The notes under the pieces are model-generated. The model was not told the origin of the DNA. It made no database searches and was given only the letters and a program-made list of their open reading frames with translations. Of a stretch of DNA of 64,000 nucleotides, positions 1-13,800 are shown piece after piece. The translations under genes were made by a program, and so were the position numbers. Location: positions 62,380,239-62,444,238 of the forward strand of contig OU744723.1 of the NCBI GenBank assembly GCA_916613615.1. Reading direction: 5' to 3'. The DNA comes from Steromphala cineraria. Lineage: Eukaryota; Mollusca; Gastropoda; Trochida; Trochidae. Positions within the stretch are counted from its first letter, which is position 1. Each line of letters begins with the position of its first letter.

Positions 1-114
1 CTTTTCTAGTATGTCAATTTGAACTCGCTTAAGCTATTTCTACTCCAAAATAAACAAATTTTGTAAATCACATTCGCCCGCAAATTGAAAGTCCTCAATC
101 GGGGCCAGGACCAG

Positions 115-166
115 TGACGTCATACCCGATTGTTATTGACGTCATGAGCCTTGTTGCGTGACGTCA
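115..166. promoter_or_regulatory. Three perfect CRE-type palindromes at 22-bp spacing
   Basis: TGACGTCA occurs at 115-122, 137-144 and 159-166, each exactly 22 bp from the last, close to two DNA helical turns. This palindrome is the known full-site for CREB/ATF bZIP proteins, so the cluster could bind such factors side by side on one face of the helix. No TATA box or start site can be tied to it. It could equally be a relic of a repeat: the large insert at 37093-37974 also has CCCGCAAATTG followed downstream by TGACGTCA. The motifs are certain; the regulatory role is a guess. Confidence 0.45.
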
Positions 167-600
167 CTCAAAAACTATACTTTATTGCTGAATAAAGGGT
201 GGGCGGCGCCTTTGATCTTTACCGGAACAATCAAGTTCCTTTTCAAACAAATTGTATAATACAATACTATACATTAACCCACTTTCTCTTGTTGTAATTA
301 ATGAAAATACATGTATATCAATGGACAATTTTACAGTCATTTCACTTTCCTTTGAAAATGAAACTAGGAGCAGTTATTAAGATCGAAAACTTTGAGCTTC
401 TTCTGAAAACTTTGTAATATTCAAAACAATATTTCATGTATTCACAGTAAAATCAAACATCAGTCATTAGAACCAAGGAAAGAAGATTATTGATACGTTA
501 TAATTAATACACAGACAGATAATTTATATTAATTGTGGACACGTTAATCAAAATGAATTATCAATTATATCTAAAACATGGGTAAAACAGTTAAGATATT

Positions 601-606
601 ACCTAC
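601..606 (-). other. Likely 5' splice donor of the NTPase exon
   Basis: Read on the minus strand, codon GAG (609-607) is followed by GTAGGT (606-601), a good match to the animal donor consensus. A second possible donor, GTAATA, lies four bases further on (602-597). Either would end the coding exon here, so the last eleven residues of the open frame, down to the stop at 573-571, are probably intron read-through. An RNA read crossing this point would settle which is used. Confidence 0.6.
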
Positions 607-1778
607 CTCTTCTTCATGTGAAGTAACACAGGTGACAAGAGCTTCACTGAACTCCCTGCTCTTACAAAGTCTGTGTTTGAATACAGAGTAGTCTCCCTTG
701 AGTATCTCTTCTCGGGTAAACCTCTCAGCTAAAGCCTTCAGTACAGCAGGGATTGGCTTCACAATGATGTAACACGGAGCTCTGCTGCTGTTTTCTTCAT
801 CAGATGTTGTGATGATCATCTTCTGTCGTATAACAGAGAGAGTTGCATACTGAACACAGTATATAGGGTCAATGTCATTGATGACATTCAGTACACTCTC
901 ATACACTGATGGATGCGCAAACTTACAGATTCCGTCCTTCCACACTGTGATGTAGCTGCCTTCTTGCTCCTTCTCTACTTGAAGAAGTTCCTGTCTCTTG
1001 TCTTCATCCGTTATGTTGTAAACATCAAACTCTCCATCATTCTTGACCAACAGCTGGAACAAGTCCTTACAGTTGTCCTTGTACAGAACCTGTGTTGTCA
1101 TGTCCAGAAACTTTAGAGGAGATTCAAAGAACTCTTCAATGTCTACATTAAATCCATTTGACCTAAGCTTGGAATACATCTTGCAACAATGTGGAAAACC
1201 ATGAGCAATGTCTTTGTCAGCAACTTTCTTCTTGAGTTCATGGTTTACAGTCACAATCTCATGGTGCAGATGATATTCAAGGATATTCAGGCGTTCTTCT
1301 ATCACTTTTCTCAAACTCAGGTCAACAACACATTTTGGATCAAACATCTGATCAGTAAATTTTCCAAGATACATCCTAGATTCATTCACAACGTTCTTCC
1401 TGCTTATAAAGATGACACTGCTTTTGATTTTATCATGTTCATTGAAGCTTAATAATTTTCTTATTACATCTAACCAGCTCTTTATCAGATGTTGATCTGC
1501 AAGAAATGCACCGAATCTATCATCAAACATGATGACTCTTTCTTTATTCATCTTTGCTATGAGATCATACTCTTCAGGTTTATCGACGGTGAAGACGTTG
1601 ACTTTCTTGTTCAGGAACTCCTTCAGCACCAGGTAACCGAGAACCGTCTTGCCGTCCCCAGCATTCCCTGTAATTGTGATCCATCGCTGACCTTCCTTCA
1701 GTTTCTTTAGAACAATGTCCACAGCAGACACTCGAAACATCCCAGCTGTGATGATCTTTATTTCATCCTTGGTTCTAG
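607..1778 (-). CDS. STAND-type P-loop NTPase (nSTAND3-like), internal exon
   Basis: This is one large exon of a signal-transduction ATPase with numerous domains, of the kind called nSTAND3 in animal, especially molluscan, proteins. The open frame runs from an ATG at 1740 to a stop at 571 (389 codons), but in-frame coding extends upstream to a splice acceptor ending at 1779, and a donor follows codon 378. Counting from that ATG: Walker A GNAGDGKT at 25-32, Walker B VIMFDD at 69-74, a sensor-like strand SSVIFIS at 107-113, a GFPHCCK block at 181-187 that resembles a conserved GFPxCC block I associate with this family, and FAHPSVYESV at 274-283 typical of the winged-helix region after the NTPase core. 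Relatives often carry an N-terminal DZIP3-type HEPN or other signalling domain on another exon, and C-terminal repeats; neither is visible here. Such proteins are thought to be innate-immunity or apoptosis-type switches, but the ligand and partners cannot be read from this exon. No frameshift or missing catalytic residue is seen. ATP binding is well supported; the biological role is inference. Confidence 0.82.
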
Positions 1779-1800
1779 CTGAAATATTTGAAAGATTATC
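1779..1800 (-). other. Likely 3' splice acceptor of the NTPase exon
   Basis: On the minus strand a T-rich stretch ends in ATATTTCAG (1787-1779), and the frame that contains ATG 1740 stays open from 1778, starting with a split codon. The residues added (about a dozen, including DEIKIITAG just before the Met) look like the usual lead-in to the P-loop region in this family. The gene therefore probably has at least one exon upstream, that is, at higher coordinates. Confidence 0.65.
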
Positions 1801-1896
1801 TTACAAATAAGTAATGGGTAAGTATGATAAATTTTTCCTTCAAGATAAGATAGTATTTTATCACCTTTAACAGAAATACCTCTACAGAAGTTTTAG
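1779..1896. other. Intronic spacer between exon and satellite
   Basis: About 118 bp of AT-rich sequence separates the splice acceptor from the first satellite units. No exon, repeat or promoter element can be seen in it. Confidence 0.55.
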
Positions 1897-4800
1897 TACA
1901 CTTGTAGTCATGAATCAAACACAAATGTTAAACCTGTAGTCATGAATCAAACACAAATGTTACACCTGTAGTCATGAATCAAACACAAATGTTTCACATT
2001 TAGTCATGAATCAAACACAAATGTTACACATGTAGTTATGAATCAAACACAAAGGTTACACCTGTAGTCATGAATCAAACACAAATGTTACACATGTAGT
2101 CATGAATCAAACACAAATGTTACACCTGTAGTCATGAATCAAACACAAATGTTTCACATGTAGTCATTAATCAAACACAAGTATTACACATGTAGTCATG
2201 AATCAAACACAAATGTTACACTTGTAGTCATGAATCAAACACAAATGTTACACTTGTAGTCATGAATCAAACACAAATGTTACACCTGTAGTCATGAGTC
2301 AAACACAAATGTTACACATGTAGTCATGAATCAAACACAAATGTTAAACCTGTAGTCATGAATCAAACACAAATGTTACACCTGTAGTCATGAATCAAAC
2401 ACAAATGTTTCACATTTAGTCATGAATCAAACACAAATGTTACACATGTAGTCATGAATCAAACACAAATGTTACACCTGTAGTCATGAATCAAACACAA
2501 ATGTTACACATGTAGTCATGAATCAAACACAAATGTTACACCTGTAGTCATGAATCAAACACAAATGTTACACATGTAGTCATGAATCAAACACAAATGT
2601 TACACCTGTAGTCATGAATCAAACACAAATGTTACACATGTAGTCATGAATCAAACACAAATGTTACACCTGTAGTCATGAATCAAACACAAATGTTACA
2701 CATGTAGTCATGAATCAAACACAAATGTTACACCTGTAGTCATGAATCAAACACAAATGTTAGACTTGTAGTCATGAATCAAACACAAATGTTACAGATG
2801 TAGTCATGAATCAAACACAAATGTTACACCTGTAGTCATGAATCAAACACATATGTTACACATGTAGTCATGAATCAAACACAAATGTTAAACCTGAAGT
2901 CATGAATCAAACACATATGTTACACTTGTAGTCATTAATCAAACACAAATATTACACATGTAGTCATTAATCAAACACAAATATTACACTTGTAGTCATG
3001 AATCAAACACAAATGTTACACTTTTCTAGTCATGAATCAAACACAAATGTTACACCTGTAGTCATGAATCAAACACAAATGTTACACCTGTAGTCATGAA
3101 TCAAACACAAATGTTTCACATGTAGTCATGAATCAAACACAAATGTTACACCTGTAGTCATGAATCAAACACAGATGTTACACTTGTAGTCATGAATCAA
3201 AAAAACATATTACACATGTAGTCATGAATCAAACACAAATGTTACACCTGTAGTCATGAATCAAACACAAATGTTACACCTGTAGTCATGAATCAAACAC
3301 AAATGTTACACCTGTAGTCATGAATCAAACACAAATGTTACACCTGTAGTCATGAATCAAACACAAATGTTACACATGTAGTCATGAATCAAACACAAAT
3401 GTTACACCTGTAGTCATGAATCAAACACAAATGTTTCACATGTAGTCATGAATCAAACACAAATGTTACACCTGTAGTCATGAATCAAACACAAATGTTA
3501 CACCTGTAGTCATGAATCAAACACAAATGTTACACCTGTAGTCATGAATCAAACACAAATGTTACACATGTAGTCATGAATCAAACACAAATGTTACACC
3601 TGTAGTCATGAATCAAACACAAATGTTACACATGTAGTCATGAATCAAACACAAATGTTTCACATTTAGTCATGAATCAAACACAAATGTTACACCTGTA
3701 GTCATGAATCAAACACAAATGTTACACCTGTAGTCATGAATCAAACACAAATGTTACACATGTAGTCATGAATCAAACACAAATGTTACACCTGTAGTCA
3801 TGAATCAAACACAAATGTTACACATGTAGTCATGAATCAAACACAAATGTTACACCTGTAGTCATGAATCAAACACAAATGTTACACATGTAGTCATGAA
3901 TCAAACACAAATGTTACACCTGTAGTCATGAATCAAACACAAATGTTACACATGTAGTCATGAATCAAACACAAATGTTACACCTGTAGTCATGAATCAA
4001 ACACAAATGTTACACATGTAGTCATGAATCAAACACAAATGTTACACATGTAGTCATGAATCAAACACAAATGTTACACATGTAGTCATGAATCAAACAC
4101 ATATGTTACACTTGTAGTCATGAATCAAACACAAATGTTACACCTGTAGTCATGAATCAAACACAAATGTTACACCTGTAGTCATGAATCAAACACAAAT
4201 GTTACACCTGTAGTCATGAATCAAACACAAATGTTACACCTGTAGTCATGAATCAAACACAAATGTTAAACCTGTAGTCATGAATCAAACACAAATGTTA
4301 CACCTGTAGTCATGAATCAAACACAAATGTTTCACATTTAGTCATGAATCAAACACAAATGTTACACATGTAGTCATGAATCAAACACAAATGTTACACC
4401 TGTAGTCATGAATCAAACACAAATGTTACACATGTAGTCATGAATCAAACACAAATGTTACACCTGTAGTCATGAATCAAACACAAATGTTTCACATGTA
4501 GTCATGAATCAAACACAAATGTTACACCTGTAGTCATGAATCAAACACAGATGTTACACTTGTAGTCATGAATCAAAAAAACATATTACACATGTAGTCA
4601 TGAATCAAAAAAACATATTACACATGTAGTCATGAATCAAACACAAATGTTACACCTGTAGTCATGAATCAAACACAAATGTTACACATGTAGTCATGAA
4701 TCAAACACAAATGTTACACATGTAGTCATGAATCAAACACAAATGTTACACCTGTAGTCATGAATCAAACACAAATGTTTCACATGTAGTCATGAATCAA

Positions 4801-7800
4801 ACACAAATGTTACACCTGTAGTCATGAATCAAACACAAATGTTACACATGTAGTCATGAATCAAACACAAATGTTACACATGTAGTCATGAATCAAACAC
4901 AAATGTTACACCTGTAGTCATGAATCAAACACAAATGTTTCACATGTAGTCATGAATCAAACACAAATGTTACACCTGTAGTCATGAATCAAACACAAAT
5001 GTTACACTTGTAGTCATGAATCAAAAAAACATATTACACATGTAGTCATGAATCAAACACAAATGTTACACCTGTAGTCATGAATCAAACACAAATGTTA
5101 CACCTGTAGTCATGAATCAAACACAAATGTTACACATGTAGTCATGAATCAAACACAAATGTTACACATGTAGTCATGAATCAAACACAAATGTTACACC
5201 TGTAGTCATGAATCAAACACAAATGTTACACATGTAGTCATGAATCAAACACAAATGTTACACATGTAGTCATGAATCAAACACAAATGTTACACATGTA
5301 GTCATGAATCAAACACATATGTTACACTTGTAGTCATGAATCAAACACAAATGTTACACCTGTAGTCATGAATCAAACACAAATGTTACACCTGTAGTCA
5401 TGAATCAAACACAAATGTTACACCTGTAGTCATGAATCAAACACAAATGTTACACCTGTAGTCATGAATCAAACACAAATGTTAAACCTGTAGTCATGAA
5501 TCAAACACAAATGTTACACCTGTAGTCATGAATCAAACACAAATGTTTCACATTTAGTCATGAATCAAACACAAATGTTACACATGTAGTCATGAATCAA
5601 ACACAAATGTTACACCTGTAGTCATGAATCAAACACAAATGTTACACATGTAGTCATGAATCAAACACAAATGTTACACCTGTAGTCATGAATCAAACAC
5701 AAATGTTTCACATGTAGTCATGAATCAAACACAAATGTTACACCTGTAGTCATGAATCAAACACAGATGTTACACTTGTAGTCATGAATCAAAAAAACAT
5801 ATTACACATGTAGTCATGAATCAAAAAAACATATTACACATGTAGTCATGAATCAAACACAAATGTTACACCTGTAGTCATGAATCAAACACAAATGTTA
5901 CACATGTAGTCATGAATCAAACACAAATGTTACACATGTAGTCATGAATCAAACACAAATGTTACACCTGTAGTCATGAATCAAACACAAATGTTACACT
6001 TGTAGTCATGAATCAAAAAAACATATTACACATGTAGTCATGAATCAAACACAAATGTTACACCTGTAGTCATGAATCAAACACAAATGTTACACCTGTA
6101 GTCATGAATCAAACACAAATGTTACACATGTAGTCATGAATCAAACACAAATGTTACACCTGTAGTCATGAATCAAACACAAATGTTAGACTTGTAGTCA
6201 TGAATCAAACACAAATGTTACACATGTAGTCATGAATCAAACACAAATGTTACACCTGTAGTCATGAATCAAACACAAATGTTAGACTTGTAGTCATGAA
6301 TCAAACACAAATGTTACACATGTAGTCATGAATCAAACACAAATGTTACACATGTAGTCATGAATCAAACACAAATGTTACACCTGTAGTCATGAATCAA
6401 ACACAAATGTTTCACATGTAGTCATGAATCAAACACAAATGTTACACCTGTAGTCATGAATCAAACACAGATGTTACACTTGTAGTCATGAATCAAAAAA
6501 ACATATTACACATGTAGTCATGAATCAAACACAAATGTTACACCTGTAGTCATGAATCAAACACAAATGTTTCACCTGTAGTCATGAATCAAACACAAAT
6601 GTTACACCTGTAGTCATGAATCAAACACAAATGTTACACATGTAGTCATGAATCAAACACAAATGTTACACCTGTAGTCATGAATCAAACACAAATGTTT
6701 CACATGTAGTCATGAATCAAACACAAATGTTACACCTGTAGTCATGAATCAAACACAAATGTTACACCTGTAGTCATGAATCAAACACAAATGTTACACC
6801 TGTAGTCATGAATCAAACACAAATGTTACACATGTAGTCATGAATCAAACACAAATGTTACACCTGTAGTCATGAATCAAACACAAATGTTACACATGTA
6901 GTCATGAATCAAACACAAATGTTACACCTGTAGTCATGAATCAAACACAAATGTTACACATGTAGTCATTAATCAAACACAAATGTTAAACCTGTAGTCA
7001 TGAATCAAACACAAATGTTACACCTGTAGTCATGAATCAAACACAAATGTTAAACCTGTAGTCATGAATCAAACACAAATGTTATACCTGTAGTCATGAA
7101 TCAAACACAAATGTTAGACTTGTAGTCATGAATCAAACACAAATGTTACACCTGTAGTCATGAATCAAACACAAATGTTACACCTGTAGTCATGAATCAA
7201 ACACATATGTTACACTTGTAGTCATGAATCAAACACAAATGTTACACCTGTAGTCATGAATCAAACACAAATATTACACATGTAGTCATGAATCAAACAC
7301 AAATGTTAAACCTGTAGTCATGAATCAAACACAAATGTTACACCTGTAGTCATGAATCAAACACAAATGTTTCACATTTAGTCATGAATCAAACACAAAT
7401 GTTACACATGTAGTCATGAATCAAACACAAATGTTACACCTGTAGTCATGAATCAAACACAAATGTTACACATGTAGTCATGAATCAAACACAAATGTTA
7501 CACCTGTAGTCATGAATCAAACACAAATGTTTCACATGTAGTCATGAATCAAACACAAATGTTACACCTGTAGTCATGAATCAAACACAGATGTTACACT
7601 TGTAGTCATGAATCAAAAAAACATATTACACATGTAGTCATGAATCAAAAAAACATATTACACATGTAGTCATGAATCAAACACAAATGTTACACCTGTA
7701 GTCATGAATCAAACACAAATGTTACACATGTAGTCATGAATCAAACACAAATGTTACACCTGTAGTCATGAATCAAACACAAATGTTACACTTGTAGTCA

Positions 7801-10800
7801 TGAATCAAACACAAATGTTACACCTGTAGTCATGAATCAAACACAAATGTTTCACATGTAGTCATGAATCAAACACAAATGTTACACCTGTAGTCATGAA
7901 TCAAACACAAATGTTACACTTGTAGTCATGAATCAAAAAAACATATTACACATGTAATCATGAATCAAACACAAATGTTACACATGTAGTCATGAATCAA
8001 ACACAAATGTTACACTTGTAGTCATGAATCAAACACAAATGTTACACTTGTAGTCATGAATCAAACACAAATGTTTCACATGTAGTCATGAATCAAACAC
8101 AAATGTTACACATGTAGTCATGAATCAAACACAAATGTTACACCTGTAGTCATGAATCAAACACAAATGTTACACCTGTAGTCATGAATCAAACACAAAT
8201 GTTACACCTGTAGTCATGAATCAAACACAAATGTTACACCTGTAGTCATGAATCAAACACAAATGTTACACCTGTAGTCATGAATCAAACACATATGTTA
8301 CACTTGTAGTCATGAATCAAACACAAATGTTACACCTGTAGTCATGAATCAAACACAAATGTTACACTTGTAGTCATTAATCAAACACAAATATTACACA
8401 TGTAGTCATGAATCAAACACAAATGTTACACTTGTAGTCATGAATCAAACACAAATGTTACACTTGTAGTCATGAATCAAACACAAATGTTACACCTGTA
8501 GTCATGAATCAAACACAAATGTTACACCTGTAGTCATGAATCAAACACAAATGTTAAACCTGTAGTCATGAATCAAACACAAATGTTACACCTGTAGTCA
8601 TGAATCAAACACAAATGTTTCACATTTAGTCATGAATCAAACACAAATGTTACACATGTAGTCATGAATCAAACACAAATGTTACACCTGTAGTCATGAA
8701 TCAAACACAAATGTTACACATGTAGTCATGAATCAAACACAAATGTTACACCTGTAGTCATGAATCAAACACAAATGTTTCACATGTAGTCATGAATCAA
8801 ACACAAATGTTACACCTGTAGTCATGAATCAAACACAGATGTTACACTTGTAGTCATGAATCAAAAAAACATATTACACATGTAGTCATGAATCAAAAAA
8901 ACATATTACACATGTAGTCATGAATCAAACACAAATGTTACACCTGTAGTCATGAATCAAACACAAATGTTACACATGTAGTCATGAATCAAACACAAAT
9001 GTTACACATGTAGTCATGAATCAAACACAAATGTTACACCTGTAGTCATGAATCAAACACAAATGTTTCACATGTAGTCATGAATCAAACACAAATGTTT
9101 CACCTGTAGTCATGAATCAAACACAAATGTTACACTTGTAGTCATGAATCAAAAAAACATATTACACATGTAGTCATGAATCAAACACAAATGTTACACA
9201 TGTAGTCATGAATCAAACACAAATGTTACACATTTAGTCATGAATCAAACACAAATGTTTCACATGTAGTCATGAATCAAACACAAATGTTACACATGTA
9301 GTCATGAATCAAACACAAATGTTACACCTGTAGTCATGAATCAAACACAAATGTTACACCTGTAGTCATGAATCAAACACAAATGTTACACCTGTAGTCA
9401 TGAATCAAACACAAATGTTACACCTGTAGTCATGAATCAAACACAAATGTTACACCTGTAGTCATGAATCAAACACATATGTTACACTTGTAGTCATGAA
9501 TCAAACACAAATGTTACACCTGTAGTCATGAATCAAACACAAATGTTACACCTGTAGTCATTAATCAAACACAAATATTACACATGCAGTCATGAATCAA
9601 ACACAAATGTTACACTTGTAGTCATGAATCAAACACAAATGTTACACTTGTAGTCATGAATCAAACACAAATGTTACACCTGTAGTCATGAATCAAACAC
9701 AAATGTTACACCTGTAGTCATGAATCAAACACAAATGTTACACCTGTAGTCATGAATCAAACACAAATGTTACACCTGTAGTCATGAATCAAACACAAAT
9801 GTTTCACATTTAGTCATGAATCAAACACAAATGTTACACATGTAGTCATGAATCAAACACAAATGTTACACCTGTAGTCATGAATCAAACACAAATGTTA
9901 CACATGTAGTCATGAATCAAACACAAATGTTACACCTGTAGTCATGAATCAAACACAAATGTTTCACATGTAGTCATGAATCAAACACAAATGTTACACC
10001 TGTAGTCATGAATCAAACACAGATGTTACACTTGTAGTCATGAATCAAAAAAACATATTACACATGTAGTCATGAATCAAAAAAACATATTACACATGTA
10101 GTCATGAATCAAACACAAATGTTACACCTGTAGTCATGAATCAAACACAAATGTTACACATGTAGTCATGAATCAAACACAAATGTTACACATGTAGTCA
10201 TGAATCAAACACAAATGTTACACCTGTAGTCATGAATCAAACACAAATGTTTCACATGTAGTCATGAATCAAACACAAATGTTACACATTTAGTCATGAA
10301 TCAAACACAAATGTTACACTTGTAGTCATGAATCAAACACAAATGTTTCACATGTAGTCATGAATCAAACACAAATGTTACACATGTAGTCATGAATCAA
10401 ACACAAATGTTACACCTGTAGTCATGAATCAAACACAAATGTTACACCTGTAGTCATGAATCAAACACAGATGTTACACTTGTAGTCATGAATCAAAAAA
10501 ACATATTACACATGTAGTCATGAATCAAAAAAACATATTACACATGTAGTCATGAATCAAACACAAATGTTACACCTGTAGTCATGAATCAAACACAAAT
10601 GTTACACATGTAGTCATGAATCAAACACAAATGTTACACATGTAGTCATGAATCAAACACAAATGTTACACCTGTAGTCATGAATCAAACACAAATGTTT
10701 CACATGTAGTCATGAATCAAACACAAATGTTACACCTGTAGTCATGAATCAAACACAAATGTTACACTTGTAGTCATGAATCAAAAAAACATATTACACA

Positions 10801-13800
10801 TGTAGTCATGAATCAAACACAAATGTTACACATGTAGTCATGAATCAAACACAAATGTTACACATTTAGTCATGAATCAAACACAAATGTTACACTTGTA
10901 GTCATGATCAAACACAAATGTTTCACATGTAGTCATGAATCAAACACAAATGTTACACATGTAGTCATGAATCAAACACAAATGTTACACCTGTAGTCAT
11001 GAATCAAACACAAATGTTACACCTGTAGTCATGAATCAAACACAAATGTTACACCTGTAGTCATGAATCAAACACAAATGTTACACCTGTAGTCATGAAT
11101 CAAACACAAATGTTACACCTGTAGTCATGAATCAAACACATATGTTACACTTGTAGTCATGAATCAAACACAAATGTTACACCTGTAGTCATGAATCAAA
11201 CACAAATGTTACACTTGTAGTCATTAATCAAACACAAATATTACACATGCAGTCATGAATCAAACACAAATGTTACACTTGTAGTCATGAATCAAACACA
11301 AATGTTACACTTGTAGTCATGAATCAAACACAAATGTTACACCTGTAGTCATGAATCAAACACAAATGTTACACCTGTAGTCATGAATCAAACACAAATG
11401 TTAAACCTGTAGTCATGAATCAAACACAAATGTTACACCTGTAGTCATGAATCAAACACAAATGTTTCACATTTAGTCATGAATCAAACACAAATGTTAC
11501 ACATGTAGTCATGAATCAAACACAAATGTTACACCTGTAGTCATGAATCAAACACAAATGTTACACATGTAGTCATGAATCAAACACAAATGTTACACCT
11601 GTAGTCATGAATCAAACACAAATGTTTCACATGTAGTCATGAATCAAACACAAATGTTACACCTGTAGTCATGAATCAAACACAGATGTTACACTTGTAG
11701 TCATGAATCAAAAAAACATATTACACATGTAGTCATGAATCAAAAAAACATATTACACATGTAGTCATGAATCAAACACAAATGTTACACCTGTAGTCAT
11801 GAATCAAACACAAATGTTACACATGTAGTCATGAATCAAACACAAATGTTACACATGTAGTCATGAATCAAACACAAATGTTACACCTGTAGTCATGAAT
11901 CAAACACAAATGTTTCACATGTAGTCATGAATCAAACACAAATGTTACACCTGTAGTCATGAATCAAACACAAATGTTACACTTGTAGTCATGAATCAAA
12001 AAAACATATTACACATGTAGTCATGAATCAAACACAAATGTTACACCTGTAGTCATGAATCAAACACAAATGTTACACCTGTAGTCATGAATCAAACACA
12101 AATGTTACACATGTAGTCATGAATCAAACACAAATGTTACACCTGTAGTCATGAATCAAACACAAATGTTAGACTTGTAGTCATGAATCAAACACAAATG
12201 TTACACATGTAGTCATGAATCAAACACAAATGTTACACCTGTAGTCATGAATCAAACACATATGTTACACATGTAGTCATGAATCAAACACAAATGTTAA
12301 ACCTGTAGTCATGAATCAAACACAAATGTTACACCTGTAGTCATGAATCAAACACAAATGTTTCACATGTAGTCATGAATCAAACACAAATGTTACACCT
12401 GTAGTCATGAATCAAACACAGATGTTACACTTGTAGTCATGAATCAAACACAAATGTTAAACCTGTAGTCATGAATCAAACACAAATGTTACACCTGTAG
12501 TCATGAATCAAACACAGATGTTACACTTGTAGTCATGAATCAAACACAAATGTTAAACCTGTAGTCATGAATCAAACACAAATGTTACACCTGTAGTCAT
12601 GAATCAAACACAAATGTTACACCTGTAGTCATGAATCAAACACAAATGTTACACCTGTAGTCATGAATCAAACACATATGTTACACTTGTAGTCATGAAT
12701 CAAACACAAATGTTACACCTGTAGTAATGAATCAAACACAAATGTTACACTTGTAGTCATTAATCAAACACAAATATTACACATGTAGTCATGAATCAAA
12801 CACAAATGTTACACTTGTAGTCATGAATCAAACACAAATGTTACACTTGTAGTCATGAATCAAACACAAATGTTACACCTGTAGTCATGAATCAAACACA
12901 AATGTTACACCTGTAGTCATGAATCAAACACAAATGTTAAACCTGTAGTCATGAATCAAACACAAATGTTACACCTGTAGTCATGAATCAAACACAAATG
13001 TTTCACATTTAGTCATGAATCAAACACAAATGTTACACATGTAGTCATGAATCAAACACAAATGTTACACCTGTAGTCATGAATCAAACACAAATGTTAC
13101 ACCTGTAGTCATGAATCAAACACAAATGTTACACTTGTAGTCATGAATCAAACACAGATGTTACACTTGTAGTCATGAATCAAAAAAACATATTACACAT
13201 GTAGTCATGAATCAAACACAAATGTTACACCTGTAGTCATGAATCAAACACAAATATTACACCTGTAGTCATGAATCAAACACAAATGTTACACATGTAG
13301 TCATGAATCAAACACAAATGTTACACTTGTAGTCATGAATCAAACACAGATGTTACACTTGTAGTCATGAATCAAAAAAACATATTACACATGTAGTCAT
13401 GAATCAAACACAAATGTTACACCTGTAGTCATGAATCAAATACAAATGTTACACCTGTAGTCATGAATCAAACACAGATGTTACACTTGTAGTCATGAAT
13501 CAAAAAAACATATTACACATGTAGTCATGAATCAAACACAAATGTTACACCTGTAGTCATGAATCAAACACAAATGTTACACCTGTAGTCATGAATCAAA
13601 CACAAATGTTACACTTGTAGTCATGAATCAAACACAGATGTTACACTTGTAGTCATGAATCAAAAAAACATATTACACATGTAGTCATGAATCAAACACA
13701 AATGTTACACCTGTAGTCATGAATCAAATACAAATGTTACACCTGTAGTCATGAATCAAACACAGATGTTACACTTGTAGTCATGAATCAAAAAAACATA

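Larger units (their letters stand above)
1..606. other. Non-coding, AT-rich; probable intron or 3' side of the NTPase gene
   Basis: No convincing coding region is seen on either strand. The stretch lies directly after the splice donor of the minus-strand NTPase exon, so it is probably intron of that gene; this is inference. The left part (about 70-220) is richer in G+C and holds three TGACGTCA palindromes and the motif CCCGCAAATTGA (77-88), which also occurs in the mobile-element-like inserts further right. The part from 230 to 570 is plain AT-rich sequence with no feature I can name. Confidence 0.5.

Noticed and set aside
451..470. AATCAAACAT and CAGTCATTAG near the gene as a possible satellite seed
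   Set aside because: The two pieces are in the wrong spacing for the 32-bp unit and are short and AT-rich, so the match is at chance level.
913..1710. Plus-strand open frames at 913-1116, 1189-1452 and 1489-1710
   Set aside because: They lie antisense to the NTPase exon, which has clear Walker motifs in its own frame. They show no domain of their own.
2294..2300. TGAGTCA (AP-1 site) in one unit
   Set aside because: A single-base variant of the TGAATCA present in nearly every unit; one occurrence among about 1,850 units has no weight.
1..3030. CTTTTCTAGT occurs both at 1-10 and in an odd satellite unit at 3021-3030
   Set aside because: Ten AT-rich bases with no similarity around them; chance is sufficient, and the satellite case is explained by a 2-bp insertion.
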